NCBI GenBank assembly: GCA_020425915.1
Contig: JAGQQZ010000148.1
Span: forward strand, 1 to 12,198
Direction: 5' to 3'
DNA: 12,198 nt
From: Planctomycetota bacterium
Lineage (GTDB): Bacteria > Planctomycetota > UBA1135 > UBA2386
In this document: in pieces, positions 1 through 6,171 of the stretch
Numbering within the stretch: the first letter of the stretch is position 1
Layout: every line of letters starts with the position of its first letter
Notes under the pieces: generated by a model
What the model was told of the DNA's origin: nothing
The model's database searches: none
What the model saw: only the letters and a program-made list of their open reading frames with translations
Position numbers and translations under genes: made by a program

Positions 1-1313
1 ACAGCCACTCCCCTCGCAGCCATTCGTCGCAGGTTCAACGCCAAGCAGACCAAGCTCCATTCGCCGGCGACCTTGCGCACCCCGCGCAGGCTGAAGGCGC
101 GGAAGCCGAGCACGTGCTTCACCCAGCCGAAGACCGGCTCGACGATGGCCTTCCTCTGTTTGTAGCGGGCACGTCCACGCTTGGTTCGCAGCTTCTTCAG
201 CATCGCCTGGCTGCATGGCGATTCCGCACTCGGCAGTCTCACCGCCTTGCCCTCGCGTCCGAGCGAGACGTAGCCGTCGATGCCGAGCTGCTCGAGCATC
301 TGCAGATCGCGTTCGTTCTTGTAGCCAGTGTCGGCGAGCACGCGCTTCGGGATCGCGTCCGCGCTCTCGTAGGCGGCGTTGACGACTGGCATCAGCAAGC
401 CCATGTCCTTCGGGTTCTGACTCACGGTCGCAGCGACCACGATCTGCGCCTTCGCGTCGACGGCGATCTGCGCGTTGTAGCTCTGCTGAAACACCTTGCC
501 GGCCATCGGCATGATCCGGCTGTCCGGATCGGTGAAGTTCTCCTGGTCGCGCGGCTGCGGCAGCACGCGCTCGCTCTTGCTCGATTCGGTCGCCGTCTCG
601 CTGCCCTTCTCCGCTTCCTGCTTCGCGGCGGCTTCGACAGCCTTGCGCTCTTCGAGGCGCTTCTTCGCCGCCTGGATCGTCTTCAGGCGCGTCTTGCGGT
701 TGGCCAGCTCCGACGGCAGTTCGTCGCCACGGAAGTCCGGGCCGAAGGTGTCGTCGTCGATGTCGTCCTGGTCGCGCGCCGCCTGTGTCAGCTTCCGGAT
801 CTCGCTGCGCAGCTTCTTCTCCTCCAGGAGCATCCGGTCGTAGCTCATGGCCTTGTGCTTGCTCGCGTTCGCCTTCACCTTGCTGCCGTCGACCGCGATC
901 GTGCCCATCTTCACCAGGCCGGCTTCCTTGGCGAGCTGCACGACCTGCACGAACAGGCGATGGAACTCGTCGAGGTTCTCTTCGCGGAAGCGGCAGATCG
1001 TTCGGTGGCTCGGCGACAGACCGGCCGCGATCACTCGGAACGCCACGCTGTCCTCGATCTGTGCCGCGATCTTGCGCGAGGCAAACGTCCCCGTGCAGTA
1101 GCCGTAGATCAGCAGCGCCAACATCACGCGCGGCGGGTAGGCCAGCTCACCCTTCCCGCAGACGCGGTACTTCCCGAGAAGCGAGTCGATGTCCAGCTGC
1201 TCGACCGCGTCGATCACGAACCACGCGAGGTGCCCCTCTGGCAACCAGTCGCTCGGTGATGGAGGAAGGAGAAGGCCCTGCCGACGATCCTCTTGCGTGC
1301 GAAATCCGCCCAT
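1..1313 (-). CDS. IS1182-family DDE transposase, C-terminus cut by window edge
   Basis: Read on the minus strand, one open frame runs without a stop for 437 codons from ATG at 1313 (MGGFRTQEDRRQG) to the window edge. Residues about 30-130 are a DUF772-like N-terminal domain with the typical SPSHRTICRFREEN segment. The catalytic acidic residues are visible: D142 in AVDGSKVKANAS, D328 in LADTGYKNERDL and E392 in KAIVEPVFGWVK. Between the first two lies the charged, coiled-coil-like insertion typical of IS1182 transposases (about 160-265). The C-terminal LALNLRRMA is the usual ending of the family, so only a few residues are missing. No frameshift or internal stop is seen, so the copy may be active. 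The inverted repeat of the IS end nearest this start must lie in 1314-1486, but I cannot place it because the opposite end is outside the window. Confidence 0.92.
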   Translation of the reverse strand, partial: MGGFRTQEDRRQGLLLPPSPSDWLPEGHLAWFVIDAVEQLDIDSLLGKYRVCGKGELAYPPRVMLALLIYGYCTGTFASRKIAAQIEDSVAFRVIAAGLSPSHRTICRFREENLDEFHRLFVQVVQLAKEAGLVKMGTIAVDGSKVKANASKHKAMSYDRMLLEEKKLRSEIRKLTQAARDQDDIDDDTFGPDFRGDELPSELANRKTRLKTIQAAKKRLEERKAVEAAAKQEAEKGSETATESSKSERVLPQPRDQENFTDPDSRIMPMAGKVFQQSYNAQIAVDAKAQIVVAATVSQNPKDMGLLMPVVNAAYESADAIPKRVLADTGYKNERDLQMLEQLGIDGYVSLGREGKAVRLPSAESPCSQAMLKKLRTKRGRARYKQRKAIVEPVFGWVKHVLGFRAFSLRGVRKVAGEWSLVCLALNLRRMAARGVA

Positions 1314-1486
1314 GCCGGCCACTACGATAGACGTGCGGGCAGAGGATTTCCGATCTCACAATTCTTCAGCCCGCCGCGGTCGTCCCGTGGCGCAGACTCC
1401 TAGAATGTGGCGTTGGAAACGCAACCAGCAGGTTCGGTAGCGACACTCCTCCCAACGGGCTCCAACATGCGTTTCTCAGTCTCAAC

Positions 1487-1909
1487 ATGAGCGATACCGA
1501 AATGACAAAACAAGATCCGAACGACAACGATCTACGTCAGAGCGATGCGCTTGCTTTCATTCTCCACCAAGACAAGCTCATGTGGGGTCGCGTTCAGACA
1601 ATAGCATTGGTTCAGCTAGCCGGCCTTGGTGCAGCGTATGCCGTCAGAGATGTCCGCTGGTTGTCGGTTTCTGCATTGGTCCTGTGCGCAGTCTTGACGT
1701 TTTTGATTCACGGCCTTCTTCGCGTGGACGAGGCCCAGCGGAGGAAGATCCACGCCAAGTACGTTAGGGGCCTCAACTGGAGAACTCCTCGTCGTTTTTT
1801 TGCTCCGCTTCGTGGCGGGGAAACTGCGTGGGTCGTGTTCCTGGTGATGATCGCGACGGATATCGTCTTTGGTTGCTTGATCTGGAGCAACGAATTGCCT
1901 GCATCCTAG
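1487..1909 (+). CDS. Small membrane protein of unknown function
   Basis: A 140-residue protein that I do not recognise. After a polar, acidic N-terminus (about 1-30) it has hydrophobic segments at about 38-52 and 57-78 and a third at about 112-133. A basic loop between segments two and three (RRKIHAKYVRGLNWRTPRR) suggests that this loop is cytoplasmic. The start is ATG at 1487; a second in-frame ATG follows at 1502, and neither has a clear Shine-Dalgarno sequence. Base composition is clearly less GC-rich than the chromosomal genes to the right, with codons such as ATA, TTT and TTG that the neighbours avoid. It lies between the IS and the convergent integrase gene, so it is probably island cargo or a relic of it. 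No enzymatic motif is visible. Confidence 0.7.
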   Translation: MSDTEMTKQDPNDNDLRQSDALAFILHQDKLMWGRVQTIALVQLAGLGAAYAVRDVRWLSVSALVLCAVLTFLIHGLLRVDEAQRRKIHAKYVRGLNWRTPRRFFAPLRGGETAWVVFLVMIATDIVFGCLIWSNELPAS

Positions 1910-1937
1910 GCATGCCGGATTCGTCGCGCAGACTTGT

Positions 1938-1958
1938 TTCGCGGCATCAATCCGCGAA
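1938..1958. terminator. Perfect 7-bp hairpin between convergent genes
   Basis: TTCGCGG and CCGCGAA flank a 7-base loop. The loop contains the stop codon of the integrase gene, and the hairpin starts 28 bases after the stop of the small membrane protein gene. The symmetry would allow it to act on transcripts from both sides. There is no T-run on either strand, so classical intrinsic termination is doubtful; it may only stabilise 3' ends. Confidence 0.35.
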
Positions 1959-3068
1959 CACTCCGCCGAGTGGCTTGAGCGCTTCGTCCACCAAGTCTCG
2001 GTAGAAGCTGTATTCCTTGCCGATGTAGTGGCTGGCGCTAACGCGAACAGCACTCGAGCGCGAGCTGTGGCCGAGCAACCGGTCGATGATGAGAGAGTCC
2101 ACACCGCCAGCTTGCAGGAGGGTCGCGTAGGTTCGCCGCAGCCGGCGCCAGCTGAAGCCGGGGCTCAGCTTCGCGATGCGGCAGCGCAAGGAGCTCATCT
2201 GGTTGCGGTTAGCGCGCTCGCCGGACTGGGCCGGGAACATCGGTCCCGACGAAGCTCGGCGGACGAACTCGCTCATGAGAACGCGCGGGATCGGTTGGAG
2301 GCGTTGTGACTGCGCGTTCTTGGTTTTGGAGATGCGGACGAAGCGCTGCTTCTCATCGAAGTCCTCCCAGTCGAGTGCTTCGAGTTCCATCACACGAAGC
2401 CCGAGGCCGAGACAGCCCTGAAGCATCCAGAGGGCGTAGCCGCGGTCTCCGTTCTCACCGCTTGAGCGTAGAGCCGTGACGAGTGAGCGGAGTTCATCGA
2501 GCGCGTAGACCTCGATGGGAGTGCTCGCATCTCGCGGAATACGGAAGTTCGCGAAGGGCGAGCGGGTGACCCACTCCTCACGAAGTGCGAAGTTGAAGAA
2601 GGTGCGCAAGTAGCGCAGGTAGCGCGCAACAGAGGTCGGGTGCAGCTTGCGAGACTCCGCACTCAGACGCGCTTCAAACTCGGCAAGATCGTCCCGAGTG
2701 ACAGCCGAGAGCTCGACGTTTCCCACAACATCGCCGAACTCCTCAAGAACGCGCCGCTTGTCCCGCAGGAAGGCGGGCGTGTTGCGCTGGAATCGCAGGA
2801 AGTCCTCAACCGCCCGCACGAGGCGCACTTCGTCCTGGGCAGCAAGCCCTTGCTCGCTCGTCAGCCCCAGCCGTTCCTGGTAGCGGTCCCGGAGCTGTGC
2901 TACTTCCGTGCGCGTGACCGACGCGGGGTTCCGGACCGACACCCTCAGGGCCCTAAAGCGCGCCGCCGTTGCTGTCAGCTGCTTCCACTTGCCGGAGGAA
3001 GGATCCTTGACCGCGAACTTCCAGCCGCGGCCGTGACGGTAGATGCCAGTGCTTCGTCGTCGTGCCAT
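1947..3068 (-). CDS. Tyrosine recombinase / phage-type integrase
   Basis: A 373-residue site-specific recombinase starting MARRRSTGIYRHGRGW. Residues about 80-175 form the SAM-like core-binding domain (RAVEDFLRF to LREEWVTRSPF); about 185-365 is the catalytic domain. Catalytic positions: R225 in GLGLRVMELEALDW, a lysine near 248-250, R311 in WRRLRRTYAT, H334 in LLGHSS and the probable nucleophile Y348 in ASHYIG. The first residue of the usual H-x-x-R box is arginine (R308), which is unusual. The frame is open far upstream into the tRNA, but that extension is only translated tRNA and leader, so I chose ATG 3068; it has no strong Shine-Dalgarno sequence. The gene sits 164 bases downstream of the tRNA-Val 3' end on the same strand, as expected for an integrase that uses this tRNA as its att site. 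Base composition is intermediate between the island cargo and the chromosome. Confidence 0.9.
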   Translation of the reverse strand: MARRRSTGIYRHGRGWKFAVKDPSSGKWKQLTATAARFRALRVSVRNPASVTRTEVAQLRDRYQERLGLTSEQGLAAQDEVRLVRAVEDFLRFQRNTPAFLRDKRRVLEEFGDVVGNVELSAVTRDDLAEFEARLSAESRKLHPTSVARYLRYLRTFFNFALREEWVTRSPFANFRIPRDASTPIEVYALDELRSLVTALRSSGENGDRGYALWMLQGCLGLGLRVMELEALDWEDFDEKQRFVRISKTKNAQSQRLQPIPRVLMSEFVRRASSGPMFPAQSGERANRNQMSSLRCRIAKLSPGFSWRRLRRTYATLLQAGGVDSLIIDRLLGHSSRSSAVRVSASHYIGKEYSFYRDLVDEALKPLGGVFAD

Positions 3069-3140
3069 GTCAGATCCGTGGATCGGGCTGCGTCCGTGGT
3101 GACGGAACCCCCGCGGTTTTCTGACATTTCTTCTGACATT
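3067..3140. repeat. Repeated TTCTGACATT motif in the integrase 5' leader
   Basis: Two exact copies of TTCTGACATT (plus strand) lie at 3119-3128 and 3131-3140, a 12-bp period of about one helical turn. An inverted copy (ATGTCAGA, 8 of 10 bases) lies at 3067-3074 and overlaps the chosen start codon of the integrase. The arrangement between integrase and attachment site suggests binding sites, either arm-type sites for the integrase itself or an operator for a regulator or excisionase. The repeats are seen; their role is inferred. Confidence 0.5.
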
Positions 3141-3232
3141 CCCAGCTGAACGGCTTCCACGCGGCCCAGCACCTCGGAGTGGTTCATTCCTAAGATCTGG
3201 TGCTTCAGCAGTTTCTGGACGAAGGAACGTAG

Positions 3233-3257
3233 TGGGCGATGACGGACTCGAACCGCC
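3233..3257. other. Putative attachment site at the tRNA 3' end
   Basis: This covers the 3' acceptor strand and T-arm of tRNA-Val, the segment that tyrosine recombinases most often use as crossover core. The integrase gene lies immediately beyond it on the island side. No partner repeat is visible in the window, so the exact core and its length are unknown. Inferred from gene order. Confidence 0.45.
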
Positions 3258-3305
3258 GACTTCCTGCTTGTAAGGCAGGCGCTCTACCAACTGAGCTAAT
3301 CGCCC
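3233..3305 (-). tRNA. tRNA-Val (anticodon UAC)
   Basis: The minus strand folds into a full cloverleaf. The acceptor stem GGGCGAT pairs with ATCGCCC, with discriminator A at 3233. The D-arm is GCTC/GAGC with loop AGTTGGTA. The anticodon stem CCTGC/GCAGG encloses loop CTTACAA, giving anticodon UAC. The variable loop is AAGTC, and the T-arm GGCGG/CCGTC has loop TTCGAGT and one G-U pair. The sequence closely resembles bacterial tRNA-Val(UAC) genes. The terminal CCA is not encoded; the next bases are CTA. The gene appears intact even though its 3' part is probably the integration site, as expected if the incoming element restored the 3' end. Confidence 0.96.
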
Positions 3306-3379
3306 TGGCGGCGCAGCAAGCTAGCGACAACCGCGGCGGAAGTCACCGGGCTCGAAGCCGGCGCGCTGGAATTCCGTCG

Positions 3380-4786
3380 TCAGTAGATCTTCTCCATCAG
3401 CACGCCGCAGATCCACGCGCCGTAGGTGCCGAGCGCGTAGCCGAGCACCGCGAGCAGGACGCCGACGGGCGCGAGCGACGGGTGGAACGCGGCCGCAACG
3501 ACCGGGGCGGAGGCGGCGCCGCCGATGTTGGCCTTCGAGCCGACGGCGAGGAAGAAGTAGGGCGCACGGATCAGCTTCGCGACGAGGAACAGCAGGCCGA
3601 CGTGGAACGCCATCCAGATCAGGCCGACGCCGAACAGGCCGGGGTGGTCGAAGATCTCGAGGATGTTCATCTTCATGCCGATCGTCGCGACGAGCACGTA
3701 GATGAACACGCTGCCGATCTTCGATGCACCCGCGCCCTCGATGTTGCGCGCCTTCGTGAACGAGAGGATCACGCCGAGTGTCGTCGCCGTGACGATCAGC
3801 CAGAAGAACTTCGACGTGAGGCTGAATTCATCGAGTTGCGGGGCGTTCGTCTCGATCCACGGGGCGATCACGTCGGCGGCCCAGTGCGAGAACCCGGTCG
3901 CACCGAACGCGAACCCGCAGATGATCATCAGGTCGGGGAACGACGGGTTCCGCGCGATGCGCTGCGAGAACTCGTGCATGTGTTCCTTCAGCCGCGTGAC
4001 GGCCGAGGCGTCCGCCTTCAGCCAACGATCGATCGAATCCGATCGCGCGACGCCGAGCAGCAGGAACGCCATCCAGATCTCGGCGACGATGACGTCGATC
4101 GTGATCATGATCCCGTACATCTTGCTGCTGATCGCGTGATCGGGCGGCTGATTCCACATCTCGTACATCGCCGCTTGGTTCGCGCCGCCGCCGATCCAAC
4201 TGCCGGCGATCGTCGTCATCCCGCGCCAGACCTCTTCGCCACCCTCGGGGTGGATCACGCTCGGCGCGATCTGGTCCATGATCAGGAGCGCGAGCGGCCC
4301 GCCGAGGACGACGCCGACCGTCGCGGCACCGAACATGATCAACGCCTTCGGCCCGAGCCGGACGACTTCGCGCAGGTCGATGCTCAGCGTCAGGAGCACG
4401 AGACTGGCGGGGAGCAGGTAGCGCGAGGCGACGAAGTAGAGCTGTGACTTGCCGAGGAACGGCCGCAGTTCGTCGACCGGAACCGCATGCTCCGCGACGA
4501 AGTCCTTGAGCTGTGCGACGGTCGAGATGCCGGCGGTGTCGAGCCCGAGTCCGCGCAGGTGCGCGAGCGCCGGTTCGAACTCGATCCAGCCCGGCGAGAC
4601 GATGCCGAGCGTGTTCAGCAGCGACGGCAGGAAGTAGCACAGCAGCAGCGCTGGCACGACCTTGTAGAAGCGCGACCACGACGGCATCGCAGTCGTCTTG
4701 AAGACGAACGCGAGGACGATCGCCAAGCAGCCGAAGACGACCGCGTCGTTGGTGAAGAGGGGCGTCTTGGAGACGATGGAGTCCAT
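3380..4786 (-). CDS. DUF819 family multi-pass membrane protein
   Basis: A 468-residue, strongly hydrophobic protein with roughly ten to twelve membrane segments; I recognise it as DUF819 (YjcL-like). Two related glycine-rich segments, WIGGGANQAAM (about 197-207) and KANIGGAASAPVVAAAF (about 418-434), match the two internal repeats of that family, which recall re-entrant loops of sodium-coupled transporters. An extramembrane part at about 63-115 is less conserved. The substrate is unknown; calling it a transporter is inference from topology. The frame is open 14 codons further to ATG 4828, but I prefer ATG 4786 (MDSIVSKTPLF) because the extension is arginine-rich and unlike the family. No clear Shine-Dalgarno sequence is seen. 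It is 78 bases downstream of the SRPBCC gene on the same strand and may be co-transcribed with it; the tRNA follows 74 bases later. Confidence 0.88.
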   Translation of the reverse strand: MDSIVSKTPLFTNDAVVFGCLAIVLAFVFKTTAMPSWSRFYKVVPALLLCYFLPSLLNTLGIVSPGWIEFEPALAHLRGLGLDTAGISTVAQLKDFVAEHAVPVDELRPFLGKSQLYFVASRYLLPASLVLLTLSIDLREVVRLGPKALIMFGAATVGVVLGGPLALLIMDQIAPSVIHPEGGEEVWRGMTTIAGSWIGGGANQAAMYEMWNQPPDHAISSKMYGIMITIDVIVAEIWMAFLLLGVARSDSIDRWLKADASAVTRLKEHMHEFSQRIARNPSFPDLMIICGFAFGATGFSHWAADVIAPWIETNAPQLDEFSLTSKFFWLIVTATTLGVILSFTKARNIEGAGASKIGSVFIYVLVATIGMKMNILEIFDHPGLFGVGLIWMAFHVGLLFLVAKLIRAPYFFLAVGSKANIGGAASAPVVAAAFHPSLAPVGVLLAVLGYALGTYGAWICGVLMEKIY

Positions 4787-4864
4787 GAGGCGCAGGCAGA
4801 GGTCAACGCGCGAGCCGGGCCCGCGCACGGATGGACAGCACCTCAGATCCTACGGATTCGCCGC

Positions 4865-5377
4865 CTACCTGGAACCGCGATCCGACCCGATCCCGCCGAG
4901 GTAGGAGTCGATCGCGGCACCCGCCCCACCGAACAGCGACATGCTGATGCGGAACAGCGGCACGTGCCAGGTCCCCGAGCGGAGCGCGACGTCGTTGCGG
5001 CACCGCACGCGCGTGCCGTCGCCGGACGGCTCGATCCAGAACTCGCAGTCGGAGCGGAACGGCACGACCGTGTCGACGAGCTCGCGGTGCAGGTGCGAGG
5101 GCTCGGACTCGGCGACGTTGCGAACACGCAGCGCCGACCCGCCCATGCGTTCCTCCCACACGGCGAGGCCGTTCTCGCTCGGCAGTTCCTCGACCCCGCG
5201 ACACATGTTGCCGCTCATCGGGAAGCGTTTCGGATCGTGCAGACGCCGCCAGACCTCGTCGATCGGCAGGTCGATCTCGACCGACTTCTCGGCTGAGTAG
5301 CGTTCGGGAAGCAGGCTGCCGACGACGAACGCCAGCGCGACGAGGACGACGGGGACGAGGACGATCCACAGCCACAT
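4865..5377 (-). CDS. Membrane-anchored SRPBCC (START-like) domain protein
   Basis: A 170-residue protein with one N-terminal membrane segment (about 2-22, WLWIVLVPVVLVALAFVVG) followed by an SRPBCC/polyketide-cyclase-like fold. Visible signs are the opening YSAEKSVEIDLPIDEVWRRL with the family's typical 'P.D.VW..L.D...FP' pattern, alternating beta-strand stretches, and the C-terminal helix. Ligand and partner are unknown. Start: ATG 5377 has a GGAG ten bases upstream and puts the membrane segment at the N-terminus; ATG 5398 or 5413 would add a short basic tail. The gene begins about 108 bases after the stop of the sigma-factor gene on the same strand and is probably in its operon, which suggests a role in the same signalling unit, for example as an envelope-side sensor or effector. 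That role is inference. Confidence 0.72.
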   Translation of the reverse strand: MWLWIVLVPVVLVALAFVVGSLLPERYSAEKSVEIDLPIDEVWRRLHDPKRFPMSGNMCRGVEELPSENGLAVWEERMGGSALRVRNVAESEPSHLHRELVDTVVPFRSDCEFWIEPSGDGTRVRCRNDVALRSGTWHVPLFRISMSLFGGAGAAIDSYLGGIGSDRGSR

Positions 5378-5485
5378 CTTTCGAGTTCTCCGGTTCATGA
5401 TTCGATTCGGCATGGGTTGCCGAGTCGGTGACCGGACGCGGCCACGGGCGTCGGAGTTTCTCGAAGGAAATCGCGATCTCGCGAC

Positions 5486-6145
5486 TCAGTCTTCGCGCCA
5501 CTCGTCGAACAAGCCGCCGCGCAGCTTGTCGCGCAGCTTGCGCAACAGGCGGTTGTAGCGCAGCGAGACCGCGTTCGGCGTCTGGCCGAGCAGCGCGGCG
5601 ACGTCCTGGTTGTCCTGCTGTTCGATCCCGCGCAGCACGACGAGCTCGCGCTCCTCGGGCGTGAGTTCGACGAGGGCGCGCGTCAGCTCGTCGTGTCGCT
5701 CGCTCCGGAGGGCACGACTGACGACGCCGACCGTCTCGTCCGGGAGGGCGCTGACGCCCGGCGCATCCGAACCGCCATCCGCGAGGGTCCGACGCGCACG
5801 GATCCGGCTGCGGACGAGTTCGTTCGTCAGGTTGAGAAGCGTCGTCGCGAGGAACCGCACGACCACCGGCGTGTGCCGACCGTCGCGTGCGTCCAGCTCC
5901 GGCAACCTCGGGATCGCGCGCAGCCAAACTTCCTGCACGAGTTCGTCGGGGTCGACGTCCGGCAGGCTGCGTGCCGCGCGGAATCGGGCCTGCGTCGTCA
6001 GCAGCGGCGAGAGCCGTTGCACGAGCTGGCCGAGCCCGTCCGCGTCACCACCCCGGGCGAGGCGGACGAGCCGCGTCGTTTCGTCGCCGGATTCCACGCG
6101 ACGAACTCTACGGAATTCGTGACGCCTCGCACTCGCCCCGGTCAT
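5486..6145 (-). CDS. ECF-like sigma-70 family RNA polymerase sigma factor
   Basis: A 219-residue two-domain sigma factor. Region 2 is at about 27-118, with the DPDELVQEVWLRA core-binding helix at 65-77 and a basic, arginine-rich end (VRSRIRARR). Region 4 is at about 151-207, with LTPEERELVVLRGIEQQD and the helix-turn-helix DVAALLGQTPNAVSLRYNRLLRKLR. A linker rich in Ala, Gly and Asp joins them; no region 1 or 3 is present, which fits ECF-type factors. The gene is divergent from a Ser/Thr kinase, a pairing known from Planctomycetota where kinases replace classical anti-sigma factors. The start is uncertain: ATG 6145 leaves only 14 bases to the kinase start, while GTG 6097 (VESGDETTRLV) would begin near the conserved region and leave room for promoters. 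I keep 6145 as the longest form. Confidence 0.9.
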   Translation of the reverse strand: MTGASARRHEFRRVRRVESGDETTRLVRLARGGDADGLGQLVQRLSPLLTTQARFRAARSLPDVDPDELVQEVWLRAIPRLPELDARDGRHTPVVVRFLATTLLNLTNELVRSRIRARRTLADGGSDAPGVSALPDETVGVVSRALRSERHDELTRALVELTPEERELVVLRGIEQQDNQDVAALLGQTPNAVSLRYNRLLRKLRDKLRGGLFDEWRED

Positions 6146-6158
6146 CGCGGTAGCGTTG

Positions 6159-6171
6159 CATGACCTCCTCC
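6159..6171 (-). promoter_or_regulatory. Strong Shine-Dalgarno with ATG upstream of the sigma gene, out of frame
   Basis: On the minus strand GGAGGAGGT (6171-6163) is followed after one base by ATG (6161-6159), five bases from the first GGAGG. This is the strongest ribosome-binding site in the window. It is not in frame with the sigma factor: translation from it would give a 17-residue peptide (MQRYRDDRGECEASRIP) ending at 6108, ten bases before the alternative GTG start of the sigma gene. It could be a leader peptide coupling translation, a sign of a frameshift in the assembly, or chance, because the same bases encode the start of the kinase on the other strand. Confidence 0.25.

Larger units (their letters stand above)
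1..3232. mobile_element. Right end of a tRNA-integrated genomic island (partial)
   Basis: The stretch left of the tRNA-Val gene carries a tyrosine recombinase pointing away from the tRNA 3' end, an IS1182-family transposase, and a small gene of lower GC than the rest of the window. Integrases of this family usually recombine into the 3' half of a tRNA and then sit beside it, so 3233 is the likely boundary. I looked for a second copy of the tRNA 3' end in 1-3200 and found none, so the other att end should lie beyond the left edge. The size, cargo and current mobility of the element cannot be judged here. The IS could also be a later insertion into the island. The layout is seen; the island status is inferred. 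Confidence 0.65.

Noticed and set aside
114..1259. 381-residue plus-strand frame in the transposase region
   Set aside because: It is antisense to a transposase with all three catalytic acidic residues; the composition (Leu/Arg/Val/His) is that of a shadow frame.
1314..1486. Inverted pair GCGGGC/GCCCGC as an IS terminal repeat
   Set aside because: The two arms lie close together on the same side of the transposase, so they cannot be the two ends of the IS. The real opposite end is outside the window.
2975..3187. 70-residue minus-strand frame overlapping the integrase start
   Set aside because: It begins with ATG after AGGA, but it overlaps the integrase in another frame, has no recognisable domain, and its MSEEMSEN part is simply the 12-bp DNA repeat translated.
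1947..3290. 447-residue reading of the integrase starting inside the tRNA
   Set aside because: Its first 20 or so residues (MVERLPYKQEVGGSSP) are the familiar translation of a tRNA, and the next 50 come from the leader. The integrase proper starts at 3068.
3239..4447. 402-residue plus-strand frame opposite the tRNA and DUF819 gene
   Set aside because: It runs through the tRNA and is Arg/Asp/His-rich, as typical for the antisense of a GC-rich gene. The opposite frame encodes a clear membrane protein family.
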